A DNA stretch of 64,000 bases from an uncultured Flavobacteriaceae bacterium. GTDB lineage: Bacteria; Bacteroidota; Bacteroidia; Flavobacteriales; Flavobacteriaceae. The notes beneath the pieces were generated by a model. The model ran no database searches. It was not told where the DNA came from and saw nothing but the letters and a program-made list of their open reading frames with translations. A program made the position numbers and the translations under genes. The first letter of the stretch is position 1. Each line of letters starts with the position of its first letter. The stretch spans positions 186,001 to 250,000 of the forward strand of contig CANMFQ010000001.1 in NCBI GenBank assembly GCA_947497145.1, read 5' to 3'. Shown in pieces: positions 9,398 through 18,100 of this stretch.

Positions 9398-10668
9398 TTT
9401 GGATTTTGGTTGTTGTTTTTGTTTTGGGCTTGGTGTTGCGTTTTCCCATTGCTTTTGCCTTAGGCCTATCTTGTTTGGTGTATGTGCTTTTTGCAGGAAT
9501 ACCACTTATTATTATCCCTATGAAAATGTATTCAGGGATTGATGTTTTTGTACTCTTAAGTGTACCCGGCTTTATTATGGCAGGAAATCTTATGAATCAC
9601 GGCGGACTTACCGAAAAGATAATTACCTTTTGTAATCATCTTTTAGGGCATGTTAGAGGCGGATTGTCTCTTGTGAATATTGGTGCTTCAATGCTTTTTG
9701 CCGGAATTTCTGGTACGGCTATTTCAGATACTGCTAGTATGGGTTCGGTAATGATTCCGGCAATGAAAAAAGAAGGGTATGATAGCGGCTTTTCTTGTGC
9801 AGTTACGGCAGCTTCCTCAACTGTTGGCCCTATAATTCCACCAAGCGTTCCCATGATTATTGCTGCTACTTTAAGTGGATTGTCAGTGGGGAAATTATTT
9901 CTTGCAGGAGCGCTTCCTGGTCTTATGCTTGGTGTTGGTCTTATGTTTGTGGCTTATTTTATTTCTAAGAAAAGAAAATATCCCAAACATAAAAAAAGTG
10001 GTTTTAAGCAAATAGCACTGGGTTTTGTAGATACTTTCTGGTCGCTTTTAATGACGTTTATAATCTTATATGGTATAATCGGTGGCATTTTTACCCCTAC
10101 GGAAGCTTCAATTGTTGCTGTAATGTATGCCCTGGTGATTGGTAAGTTTGTCTATAAAAAATTGAATTTTAAGAATATTCAAGTGGTAGTACTTGATTCC
10201 ATGAAAACCTCGGCCTCGTTAATGATTTTAGTAGGCTTTGCTAATTTGTTTGGGTATATTTTAATAACAGAACAAATACCACAATCCATTTCAAGTGAAA
10301 TTCTCGGATTTACCACCAATAAATATATGGTGCTGCTACTAATTAATATGTTACTTATTGTTGTAGGTACGTTTATGGAAACTATTGCGGCCTTGTTAAT
10401 TCTGTTTCCTATTCTTCTTAAAGTGGCGTTAGCGGTAGATGTAGACCCTATTCATTTTGCAGTAATTGCGGTTTTAAATTTGATTATTGGCTTAACCACA
10501 CCCCCAGTGGGAGTTTGTTTGTTTGTAGCGTCTAGTATAGGGAAAATACCCATTGGAGAAGTGAGTAAAGCTGGTTTTCCATTTTTATTAGTCAGTTTGT
10601 TAGTTTTGATTTTGGTAACTTTATTTCCTGTTTTGTCATTGTGGTTACCAAATTTGTTTATGGATTAA
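9394..10668 (+). CDS. TRAP transporter large permease subunit, DctM family
   Basis: At 424 residues this is a full-length DctM permease with roughly twelve hydrophobic segments. Family landmarks include PGFIMAGNLMNHGGLTEKI, the pseudo-symmetric SGTAISDTASMGSVMIPAMK (first half) and TPTEASIVAVMYAL plus LTTPPVGVCLFVASSIG (second half), and IIPPSVPMIIAA. It forms the sodium-coupled transport channel together with DctQ in the inner membrane. The start overlaps the dctQ stop by 4 nt. A single complete dctPQM set is present with no linked sensor kinase, so ligand-specific regulation is not visible here. Confidence 0.95.
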   Translation: MIWILVVVFVLGLVLRFPIAFALGLSCLVYVLFAGIPLIIIPMKMYSGIDVFVLLSVPGFIMAGNLMNHGGLTEKIITFCNHLLGHVRGGLSLVNIGASMLFAGISGTAISDTASMGSVMIPAMKKEGYDSGFSCAVTAASSTVGPIIPPSVPMIIAATLSGLSVGKLFLAGALPGLMLGVGLMFVAYFISKKRKYPKHKKSGFKQIALGFVDTFWSLLMTFIILYGIIGGIFTPTEASIVAVMYALVIGKFVYKKLNFKNIQVVVLDSMKTSASLMILVGFANLFGYILITEQIPQSISSEILGFTTNKYMVLLLINMLLIVVGTFMETIAALLILFPILLKVALAVDVDPIHFAVIAVLNLIIGLTTPPVGVCLFVASSIGKIPIGEVSKAGFPFLLVSLLVLILVTLFPVLSLWLPNLFMD

Positions 10669-10680
10669 AAGCTTGTTGTA

Positions 10681-11031
10681 ATGGACACCAATACCAATTT
10701 TTATTTGGCACAAGAAGAGTCTAATAAGGCTTGCCTGCTGGCAATGAGGGCTATAGTATTGTCTTATGCTGAAATGACAGAAACTAAAAAATACGGGATG
10801 CCTTGCTTTTGTTATAAAGGAAAAATCTGTTGCTATATTTGGATTGATAAAAAAACGAATGACCCCTATTTTCTTATGGCAGCAGGGAGAGAACTGCATC
10901 ACCCAGCCTTGGAGGAAGGGGATAGAAAGCGCATGAAAATTTTACGAATTAATGCAAATGAAGATTTACCTGTAGCAATTATTGATGCTGTTATGAATGA
11001 GGCATTCAAATTATGCGATGTAAAAAAATAA
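10681..11031 (+). CDS. DUF1801 domain protein
   Basis: This 116-residue cytoplasmic protein matches the DUF1801 (YdhG/YjhX-like) family. It has an N-terminal helix with LAMRAIVLSYAE, the KKYGMPCFCYKGK core (the family's conserved G-x-P-x-F/Y-Y-K-K strand), an IWIDKKTNDPYFLM strand and a C-terminal helix. The biochemical role of the family is not established. It starts 12 nt after dctM on the same strand, so it probably rides on the TRAP operon transcript, but nothing ties its function to transport. Confidence 0.8.
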   Translation: MDTNTNFYLAQEESNKACLLAMRAIVLSYAEMTETKKYGMPCFCYKGKICCYIWIDKKTNDPYFLMAAGRELHHPALEEGDRKRMKILRINANEDLPVAIIDAVMNEAFKLCDVKK

Positions 11032-11109
11032 GTAGACTCTGGTCGCAAAAAGAAGCAAATTTATTTTTTGGGTAATTTTTACCAGACACTAAATAAAAAA
11101 ATATAGGAT

Positions 11110-11925
11110 ATGATACGACTGAAAACACAAGTTTTAATTTTTCTTTTAGGCACTATTTGGGGTGTCGCTCAAAATACCGGATATGAATTGGTAGAAAATA
11201 TAGGGTATTATGATAGTGCCGCTCAAGAAGCAGATGCCTATCTTAAAGAGCGCTGTAAGCTGGACGTTTATTATCCTAAAGATACAACCAATGTAGCCGT
11301 AGTTGTTTGGTTTCATGGTGGGGGACTAGAGTTTGGTGAGAAAAATATTCCAGATGGTTTATTAGAAAAAGGTGTTGTTGTGGTATCGGCAAATTACAGG
11401 TTGCATCCCAAGGTGCAACATCCCGTATATATTGAAGATGCAGCAGCAGCTGTTGCTTGGGTTTTTAAGAATATTAATAAGTATAACGGTGATGCATCGC
11501 ATATTTTTGTTACCGGGCATTCCGCTGGAGGCTATTTAGCGAATATGGTTGGTTTAGATAAAAAATACCTTAATAAGTTTGATGTTGACGCAAATAAGCT
11601 AGCAGGTTTAATACCTTTCAGCGGACACACAATTACACACTTTACCATTCGCAAAGAAATGGGGATTATTGGAACGCAACCAATTATAGATACCTATGCA
11701 CCGCTTTATCATGTTCGTGAAGATGCACCACCAATGTTATTAATTACTGGTAATCGTGAGAAGGAATTATTGGGGCGCTATGAAGAGGTGGCGTATTTTT
11801 ATAGGATGATGAAGGTCAATAATCACCCTGATATTGAACTGATGGAACTAGATGGGTATGGCCACAATATGGTATACCCTGCCATTCCTTTATTATTAAA
11901 TTTTGTAAAAGAGCACTCAAAATAG
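11110..11925 (+). CDS. Exported alpha/beta hydrolase (esterase/lipase, BD-FAE/HSL-like)
   Basis: The 271-residue protein has a cleavable signal (VLIFLLGTIWGVAQN). An alpha/beta hydrolase domain follows, with the oxyanion motif WFHGGGLEFGE near residue 76 and the nucleophile elbow GHSAGGYLAN near residue 136. The later acid region is DAPPMLLITGNRE, and the catalytic His is probably in GYGHNMVYP near the C-terminus. The HGGG and GHSAGG pair places it among carbohydrate-acetyl or small-ester esterases. Given the locus it may deacylate a sugar ester in the periplasm; that substrate is inferred. It is 78 nt after the DUF1801 gene and may be the end of the same operon. Confidence 0.88.
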   Translation: MIRLKTQVLIFLLGTIWGVAQNTGYELVENIGYYDSAAQEADAYLKERCKLDVYYPKDTTNVAVVVWFHGGGLEFGEKNIPDGLLEKGVVVVSANYRLHPKVQHPVYIEDAAAAVAWVFKNINKYNGDASHIFVTGHSAGGYLANMVGLDKKYLNKFDVDANKLAGLIPFSGHTITHFTIRKEMGIIGTQPIIDTYAPLYHVREDAPPMLLITGNREKELLGRYEEVAYFYRMMKVNNHPDIELMELDGYGHNMVYPAIPLLLNFVKEHSK

Positions 11926-12514
11926 GTCTTTATACCGTGCTTTGGATTAAAGTGTCAGGAGCCTACATTTTGGTCTAGTGAATTGTTTTGGCGGCAGTGT
12001 TGAAAAACTTGGGTTTAGCACAGTTTAAAAGACTTGATTTTAAAGAAAAGTTTTATTTTAGCGTCCTGAATTTATGGCCTCGTAGTTCAATGGATAGAAT
12101 AGAAGTTTCCTAAACTTTAGATGCAAGTTCGATTCTTGCCGAGGCTACAATGGTTTAAATTGAATGCGAAGGTGTTTTTTACTGCATTGTATTGCTTCAA
12201 ACGAGCAACTTGATGAGAGAGGAGGTAAAAAAAACGATCTTTGTTTTTGATTCTTGCACTGCAGCTGTCTGTATCCATATTAATAACAATTTTCCCCTAC
12301 ACTCAGGTGTAGCTTTTGCTATAAAGTTGCTCTTAAGCTAGCGAAAATAGTTTTCTTTAAAATAGTAATTCATAACGTACTTTTTGTATTATAGAGTTGA
12401 TTTTCAGTTAGCTGTATTAGCTTTTTTGATTGGATAGAATACACTACATCAATAATTAATTTCTCTTTTAAATAACCAATTGTATATTTGAGTTGGTATT
12501 TAAATAGCTATCCC
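11926..12514. other. Intergenic stretch holding one tRNA
   Basis: Apart from the tRNA at 12076-12147, no convincing coding frame, repeat or hairpin with a T-run was found on either strand. The 370 nt between the tRNA and the GDPD gene are AT-rich and probably contain the GDPD promoter, but no clear TAnnTTTG box was seen. Confidence 0.5.
12076..12147 (+). tRNA. tRNA-Arg, anticodon CCT
   Basis: A full cloverleaf can be drawn. The acceptor stem is 12076-12082 with 12140-12146 (one G-T pair) and the D stem is GTTC/GAAT. The anticodon stem 102-106/114-118 (offsets from 12000) surrounds the loop TTCCTAA with anticodon CCT at 12109-12111. The T stem GCAAG/CTTGC encloses TTCGATT, with discriminator A at 12147. 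CCA is not encoded. It reads AGG arginine codons. Confidence 0.93.
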
Positions 12515-13258
12515 ATGAAATTTACAGTAATTTTACTTTCAGTATTCTTTTTTTTAAGTTGTAATAATATGAGTGAACCTTTGGTTATTGGGCATCGCGG
12601 TGCTATGGGGCATGAAACGGAGAATACCCTTCCATCTATTCAAAAAGCAATGGATTTAGGGGTTGATATGATTGAAATTGACGTTTTTAATGTTAAAAGT
12701 GGAGAAACCGTTGTTTTTCATGATGACGATTTAGGTCGTATCACAAATGCTGGGGGTGCTATTGAAGATTGGACGTATTACGATTTACGCAAAGTAATTG
12801 TTGATGGTGGTCATAAAATTCCAATGCTTCAAGATGTACTCAAATTGATTGATCACAAAGTAAAACTCAATATAGAATTAAAAGGGGCAGGCACTACTGA
12901 CAGGGTGAATTTTATTATTAACTACTACATTAAAAACAGGGGTTGGAAGTTGGACGATTTTATAATTTCAAGTTTTAAATGGGATGAACTCAAAGCAATG
13001 CGTGCTTTAAACCCTGATATTCCTATTGCTGTTTTAACGGATAAAGACCCAGTTGATGCTATTCCTATTGCCAAAGAGCTCAATGCAGAAGCCATTAACC
13101 CTAATTATAAAGCACTAACGGCCGAAAATAGCCGTCAAATTCAAGAAGCAGGATTTAAAATTTATGTTTGGACGGTCAATGAACCAGCTGATATTGCTAG
13201 TATGAAAAGTTTTGGTGTGGATGGCATTATTACCAATTACCCAGAACGTGTTAAATAA
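12515..13258 (+). CDS. Glycerophosphodiester phosphodiesterase family lipoprotein
   Basis: ATG 12515 gives a typical lipoprotein signal (VFFFLSC, Cys16); an upstream in-frame TTG at 12488 is unlikely. The 247-residue protein is a GDPD TIM barrel: GHRGAMGHETENTLPS carries the first catalytic His and the E-N-T-x-P motif, DMIEIDV and VFHDDDLGR supply the metal ligands and second His, and the end has VWTVNEP and GVDGIITNYP. It hydrolyses glycerophosphodiesters to glycerol-3-phosphate and an alcohol, probably in the periplasm. The stop overlaps the next ATG by one base (TAATG), coupling it to the flavoprotein gene. Confidence 0.92.
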   Translation: MKFTVILLSVFFFLSCNNMSEPLVIGHRGAMGHETENTLPSIQKAMDLGVDMIEIDVFNVKSGETVVFHDDDLGRITNAGGAIEDWTYYDLRKVIVDGGHKIPMLQDVLKLIDHKVKLNIELKGAGTTDRVNFIINYYIKNRGWKLDDFIISSFKWDELKAMRALNPDIPIAVLTDKDPVDAIPIAKELNAEAINPNYKALTAENSRQIQEAGFKIYVWTVNEPADIASMKSFGVDGIITNYPERVK

Positions 13259-14535
13259 TGTTTGATGTACTAATTATTGGTGGGGGTGCTGCGGGCTTTT
13301 ATGCAGCCATTCATATTGCAGAAGCCAAACCAAATATAAAGATAGCCATTCTGGAGCGGGGTAAAGACGTGCTTTCTAAAGTGAAAATTTCAGGAGGTGG
13401 GCGTTGTAATGTTACTCATGCAGAATTTGATCCTGGTGCATTAGTTAAAAATTATCCTAGGGGAGAAAAGGAGCTTTTAGGCCCTTTTCATACCTATTGC
13501 AGCGGTGATACGGTTTCGTTTTTTGAAGAAAGAGGCGTTCCCCTAAAAATGGAAGCTGACGGTAGAATGTTTCCTGCTTCTAATTCTTCACAAACCATTA
13601 TTGATTGTTTTTTAAAAGAGACCGATAGGTTAGGTATTCAGGTATTGAAACATAGCAGTGTAATCGCTATAAACCCACCCAAAGAAGAAGCTGTATGGAC
13701 GGTGACTTCTATAAAAAAAACATACAGCTGTAAAAAGCTCTTAGTAGCTACAGGGAGTAATCCAAAAATATGGAAAATGCTTGAAAATTTAGGGCATTCT
13801 GTAACACCTCCTGTTCCGTCATTATTTACATTTAATTGTAAAGACGAGCGTATTAAAGGTATTCCAGGAGTAAGTACGAAAGCACGTGTTGAGGTTTTGG
13901 CAAAAAAAACATATACTTCAAAAATAACCATTAAACTAGGTAGCAAAACAGCAGAAAAGGTGCTTTTAAGTGAAGAAGGTCCTGTGTTAATTACGCATTG
14001 GGGTTTGAGTGGTCCTGCAATATTAAAGCTGTCTGCTTGGGGAGCCCAAATTTTAAATGATTGTAATTATAAGTTTTGGATTCGTATTAATTGGCTGCCC
14101 GATTATCACCCTGAATCAATTATTGATTTTCTTATGGAAATCAAAGACGTTGAGGCAAAAAGAACTGTATTAAGGACAAAAGCGGTAGACTTGCCAAGGC
14201 GTTTATGGACAAATTTGGTTAGAGCTGCCAATATACCTGAAGACATGAAGTGGGCTGATGCTACCAGACCATTATTGCAAAATTTAGCAAATCAGTTAAC
14301 ATCTTGTGAGTTTCAAATAGAAGGTAAAAGTACTTTTAAAGATGAGTTTGTTACCGCTGGTGGGGTACGTTTAAAAGAAATCAATTTTAAAACATACGAA
14401 AGCAAAGTGCAGCCTAATTTGTTTTTTGCAGGAGAGGTAATTGATGTTGATGGAATTACGGGTGGTTTTAATTTTCAAAATGCTTGGACTGGGGGCTATA
14501 TTGCCGCGCAAGGGATTATAAAAAGTTTAAATTAA
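13258..14535 (+). CDS. HI0933/BaiN-type FAD-dependent oxidoreductase
   Basis: This 425-residue flavoprotein has the FAD-binding GGGAAG at residues 8-13, then SKVKISGGGRCNVTH near residue 41. Further along are the GRMFPASNSSQTIIDCF segment, LLVATGSNP, THWGLSGPAIL in the inserted domain, and the C-terminal FAD motif GEVIDVDGITGGFNFQNAW. All are hallmarks of the HI0933 family of NAD(P)/FAD-dependent oxidoreductases (annotated as aminoacetone oxidase or BaiN in places). The physiological substrate is unknown. It is translationally coupled to the GDPD lipoprotein by a one-base stop-start overlap. Confidence 0.9.
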   Translation: MFDVLIIGGGAAGFYAAIHIAEAKPNIKIAILERGKDVLSKVKISGGGRCNVTHAEFDPGALVKNYPRGEKELLGPFHTYCSGDTVSFFEERGVPLKMEADGRMFPASNSSQTIIDCFLKETDRLGIQVLKHSSVIAINPPKEEAVWTVTSIKKTYSCKKLLVATGSNPKIWKMLENLGHSVTPPVPSLFTFNCKDERIKGIPGVSTKARVEVLAKKTYTSKITIKLGSKTAEKVLLSEEGPVLITHWGLSGPAILKLSAWGAQILNDCNYKFWIRINWLPDYHPESIIDFLMEIKDVEAKRTVLRTKAVDLPRRLWTNLVRAANIPEDMKWADATRPLLQNLANQLTSCEFQIEGKSTFKDEFVTAGGVRLKEINFKTYESKVQPNLFFAGEVIDVDGITGGFNFQNAWTGGYIAAQGIIKSLN

Positions 14536-14592
14536 AACCAAAGATTGAAACGTAAATTGAAATCGATAGGGTTTTATGCATAGTTTAGGAAA

Positions 14593-15138
14593 ATGAAAAC
14601 GTATGTAGCGCTACTTCGTGGAATTAATGTAAGTGGTAAAAACAAAATCAATATGGCTGATTTGAAAGCCATGTTAGCTAGTATTGGGTTGAGTCACGTG
14701 AAAACCTATATTCAAAGTGGTAATGTGGTTTTTAAGGCTGAAGAAACAGCACCAGCATTTCTTGAAAAACAAATAGAAAAGGGTATTGCCGATGCTTTTA
14801 AACTTGAGGTGCCTGTTTTGGTGCGCTCTAAAGATGATGTTCAACAGCTTGTAGCTAAAAATCCGTTTATGGCTGTAGATGATATTCCTGAAAAAGGCCT
14901 GTATTATGTCTTTTTGAAGCAATCCCCTAATGCAGATGTTATCGCCGAATTTGAAGCAACAAAATACTTGAATGAAGACTTTTTATTAATCGATACCTGT
15001 GTGTATTTGTATGTCAAAAATGGTTATGGTAAGGCAAAATTAAATGCCAACGTTATAGCTAGAAAATTAAAAGTTGTAGCAACTGCCAGAAACCATAAAA
15101 CCATGTTGCGAATTACTGAGATGGTTGCAGAAATTTAG
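14593..15138 (+). CDS. DUF1697 family protein
   Basis: The 181-residue protein shows the DUF1697 signature at its start: YVALLRGINVSGKNKI, MADLKAMLASIG, and KTYIQSGNVVF. The C-terminal block ATARNHKTMLRI is also typical of the family. It is cytoplasmic with no signal peptide. The function of the family is unknown. It lies 57 nt downstream of the flavoprotein gene and is convergent with tspO, whose stop is 26 nt away. Confidence 0.88.
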   Translation: MKTYVALLRGINVSGKNKINMADLKAMLASIGLSHVKTYIQSGNVVFKAEETAPAFLEKQIEKGIADAFKLEVPVLVRSKDDVQQLVAKNPFMAVDDIPEKGLYYVFLKQSPNADVIAEFEATKYLNEDFLLIDTCVYLYVKNGYGKAKLNANVIARKLKVVATARNHKTMLRITEMVAEI

Positions 15139-15164
15139 CGATTTGTTTTAACTCGTTTTAATGA

Positions 15165-15638
15165 TTAGTTTAATTCCCAAATTTTGTAATTCAAAGCACT
15201 AGCAAAGCACACCCACAAGAAGTAAGGAACCAACAAATATGCTGCGATTTTATTTACCACGTGAAACCAACGTATGGTTAAGCCTAATAAAATCAAAAGC
15301 ATTACAATAACCATAAATGCCCAAAAGGGTTCTCGTAGACCAAAAAACACAATGCTCCAAGCTGCGTTTAAAAGTAGTTGAAATCCAAAATGGTAAAGGG
15401 CTGTTTTAACCCATATATGGTGCATACCTTTGCTCCAAACTATACCCGCAGATACGCCCATGAGTACATATAAAATTGACCATACAGGTGCAAAAAGCCA
15501 ATTTGGCGGATTAAAAAAAGGTTTTTCCAGCGTGGCATACCAAGTGTTTACCGAGCTTTGTGTTGCAAAACTAGAAAGAAAACCAATGAGCAAGCAAATA
15601 CTCACGGAAATGATAATATTGGTCAGTTTTTTCTTCAA
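15165..15638 (-). CDS. tspO: TspO/MBR family membrane protein (TTG start proposed)
   Basis: The TspO signature is complete: SSFATQSSVNTWYATLEKPFFNPPNWLFAPVW (given here in parts as the W-Y-x5-P-x2-PPNW-F-PVW block), then LYVLMGVSAGIVW, LLLNAAWSIVFF, and a final YLLVPYFLWVCFASALNY. Five hydrophobic segments are visible. An upstream in-frame ATG at 15797 would add a 53-residue polar extension absent from the family. I propose TTG at 15638, which gives MKKKLTNIII and 157 residues, the normal length. TspO binds tetrapyrroles and related ligands in the membrane. It is convergent with the DUF1697 gene. Confidence 0.85.
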   Translation of the reverse strand: MKKKLTNIIISVSICLLIGFLSSFATQSSVNTWYATLEKPFFNPPNWLFAPVWSILYVLMGVSAGIVWSKGMHHIWVKTALYHFGFQLLLNAAWSIVFFGLREPFWAFMVIVMLLILLGLTIRWFHVVNKIAAYLLVPYFLWVCFASALNYKIWELN

Positions 15639-15980
15639 AAGGGTTGGTTTTTTCTCTAAAATAATGAATTTATTGCTTGTAAGGTAATTATTCTTGAAAG
15701 AGTTTTTTTTAGATGATGGTCCGTTTATGTAATAGGATTTATGGTGGGTCTTTGAAGTCCAATAAAATACAGTCAATCTTTCATTGTGGTATTGCATCGA
15801 AGTACATTACAAAACCCTGTATAGCGTGTTATCTTTGAGTGGTTTTAACACCTGAAAAATTTCAAATGGACAAAGTGACTCTAAAGTGAACCATCAATTT
15901 AGCAGTGTGATATATTTTGTACAATCGTATTTGGTTCGTGCAAAAAAATATTTTTCTGCAACATACATCGGCTTAAAAAC

Positions 15981-15988
15981 TATCTTTG
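15981..15988 (+). promoter_or_regulatory. Probable promoter -7 box of the mevalonate cluster
   Basis: TATCTTTG matches the Bacteroidota -7 consensus TAnnTTTG and lies 16 nt before the ATG of the decarboxylase gene. A T-rich TTTTTCTG about 22 nt upstream may act as the -33 element. Confidence 0.45.
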
Positions 15989-16004
15989 TTCAAATTGTAT
16001 TTTA

Positions 16005-17087
16005 ATGACTGAGAAAGATTTTATCCCATTGCCATATTCACATGAACATAGCGAAGGAAAAGTAACGTATAAATCTCCCAGTAATATTGCTTTGGTAAAA
16101 TATTGGGGAAAAAAAGAACATCAAATTCCTGCCAATCCATCTATTAGTTTTACCTTAGATGCTTGTGCCACAACCACTACAATTGCGTATAAAAAATTAG
16201 AAAATCCAACACCTAATTTCTCATTCGATTTATGGTTTGAAGGAAAGCCTAAAGAAACTTTTAAGCCTAAAATCGAAATCTTTTTTAAACGCATAGAAAA
16301 ATACCTTCCTTTTTTAAAAGAATATCATTTTGTTATAGAAACGTCAAATTCGTTTCCTCATAGTAGCGGAATAGCATCCTCTGCAAGTGGAATGTCTGCT
16401 TTGGCACTATGTTTAATGCATATTGAAAAAGAACGAATGCCTTCTATGGAAAAGGACTTTTTTACTAAAAAAGCTTCGTTTTTAGCCCGTTTGGGCTCAG
16501 GGAGTGCTTGTAGAAGTATTGAAGGTGATTTGGTACAATGGGGGCATCATGAAAACACGGTAGGTAGTTCAAATTTATATGGTATTAAGTACCCTTATTC
16601 AGTGCATTCGGTGTTTAATAATTATCACGATACCATATTGTTGGTTGATAAAGGGCAAAAGAAAGTGAGTAGTTCAGTGGGTCATGATTTAATGCATCAA
16701 CACCCTTTTGCAAAAAACCGATTCGTTCAAGCGCACGAAAATTTGACAAAACTTCGCACGGTTTTTGCGCAGGGAGATTTGAAAAAATTTATTGAAATAG
16801 TAGAAAGTGAAGCCTTAACCTTGCATGCTATGATGATGACCAGTCTTCCTTATTTTGTACTAATGAAACCAGAAACCTTGCAAATCATTAATAAAATATG
16901 GGATTTTAGAGCATCTTCAGGAGCAAATATTTGCTTTACCTTAGATGCTGGTGCAAATGTACATGTGCTCTATCCAGCGGCCGAAAAAGAAGAAATAATT
17001 ACTTTTATTAAGAATGAGTTGGTTGTATATTGTGAAAATGGACAGTACATTTGCGATAGAATTGGTTTTGGCGCTAAAAAAATGTAA
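16005..17087 (+). CDS. mvaD: Diphosphomevalonate decarboxylase
   Basis: This 360-residue GHMP-family enzyme carries the decarboxylase signature SPSNIALVKYWGKKEHQIPA near residue 24 and NPSISFTLDA after it. The phosphate-binding loop SSGIASSAS is at residues 120-128, followed by LARLGSGSACRSIEG. The C-terminal FTLDAGANVHVLYP completes the family pattern. It converts mevalonate diphosphate to isopentenyl diphosphate with ATP, releasing CO2. It heads a four-gene plus-strand run with mevalonate kinase, a prenyltransferase and a pseudouridine synthase, an arrangement I recall as common in flavobacteria. The steps before mevalonate and phosphomevalonate kinase are not in the window. Confidence 0.95.
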   Translation: MTEKDFIPLPYSHEHSEGKVTYKSPSNIALVKYWGKKEHQIPANPSISFTLDACATTTTIAYKKLENPTPNFSFDLWFEGKPKETFKPKIEIFFKRIEKYLPFLKEYHFVIETSNSFPHSSGIASSASGMSALALCLMHIEKERMPSMEKDFFTKKASFLARLGSGSACRSIEGDLVQWGHHENTVGSSNLYGIKYPYSVHSVFNNYHDTILLVDKGQKKVSSSVGHDLMHQHPFAKNRFVQAHENLTKLRTVFAQGDLKKFIEIVESEALTLHAMMMTSLPYFVLMKPETLQIINKIWDFRASSGANICFTLDAGANVHVLYPAAEKEEIITFIKNELVVYCENGQYICDRIGFGAKKM

Positions 17088-17146
17088 CTTATTTGCATAA
17101 TTGCGTCAAATAAGCGTTAAGTTAAGAAATACTAAATTAGGAGAAT

Positions 17147-18085
17147 ATGAAAGGTCCTTTGTTTTATTCTAAGATATTGCTCTTTGGAGAGTATGGAATT
17201 ATAAAAGATTCTAAGGGCTTGTCTATACCTTATAATTTTTTTAAAGGCGCATTGAAAACGGATGAAAACCCTACGAAAGAAGCGTTGGCATCAAATGCTC
17301 ATTTAACCAATTTTGTAACCTATTTAGAAGAGCTTTGTACGAAAGAACCAAATCTTGTTAATTTTGATTTTAAGGCATTGAAGAAAGATGTAGCTGCGGG
17401 GATGTATTTTGACAGTTCCATTCCACAAGGTTATGGTGTAGGAAGTAGCGGAGCTTTGGTTGCTGCTATTTATGATAAATATGCCAGCGACAAAATTACG
17501 GTTCTCGAAAATCTTACAAGAGAAAAATTGTTGAAATTGAAAAAGATTTTTGGTACAATGGAGTCTTTCTTTCACGGAAAATCTTCTGGTTTAGACCCCT
17601 TAAACAGCTATTTGAGTCTGCCTATTCTTATCAATTCACAAGACAATATTGAGTCTACAAGTATACCAAGCCAGAATACAGAGGGTAAAGGCGCTGTTTT
17701 TTTACTAGATAGCGGTTCTACTGGCGAGACTGCTCCTATGGTGCAACTCTTTATGGAGAAGATGAAACAGGAAGGCTTTAGAGCAATGTTGAAAAATCAA
17801 TTTATCAAACATACAGATGCCTGTGTAGAAGATTTTGTAAACGGTAATGTAAAATCATTGTTTACCAATTTGAAACAATTATCTCATGTGGTGTTAGACA
17901 ATTTTAAACCTATGATTCCGGCAAAATTTCATAAGCTCTGGAAACAGGGTATTGAAACCAATGATTATTACTTGAAACTTTGCGGTTCAGGTGGTGGAGG
18001 CTATATTTTAGGTTTTACCCAAGATATTGAAAAGGCAAAAGCGGCACTTAAAGGGTATAATTTAGAAGTGGTGTACAACTTCTAG
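17147..18085 (+). CDS. Mevalonate kinase (GHMP kinase)
   Basis: The 312-residue protein begins with KILLFGEYGIIKDSKGLSIP, the N-terminal GHMP-kinase motif with the mevalonate-kinase-like GEY. It has the ATP loop GYGVGSSGA at residues 95-103, a FFHGKSSGLDPLNSYLS segment providing the catalytic Asp region, and the C-terminal KLCGSGGGGYILG loop. It phosphorylates mevalonate at the 5 position. It lies 59 nt after the decarboxylase. A phosphomevalonate kinase has a similar fold and cannot be fully excluded, but the SGLDP motif favours mevalonate kinase. Confidence 0.85.
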   Translation: MKGPLFYSKILLFGEYGIIKDSKGLSIPYNFFKGALKTDENPTKEALASNAHLTNFVTYLEELCTKEPNLVNFDFKALKKDVAAGMYFDSSIPQGYGVGSSGALVAAIYDKYASDKITVLENLTREKLLKLKKIFGTMESFFHGKSSGLDPLNSYLSLPILINSQDNIESTSIPSQNTEGKGAVFLLDSGSTGETAPMVQLFMEKMKQEGFRAMLKNQFIKHTDACVEDFVNGNVKSLFTNLKQLSHVVLDNFKPMIPAKFHKLWKQGIETNDYYLKLCGSGGGGYILGFTQDIEKAKAALKGYNLEVVYNF

Positions 18086-18100
18086 TGCAACACATAAACA

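Noticed and set aside
12148-12514. Possible integration site beside tRNA-Arg
   Set aside because: No integrase and no repeat of the tRNA 3' end was seen downstream.
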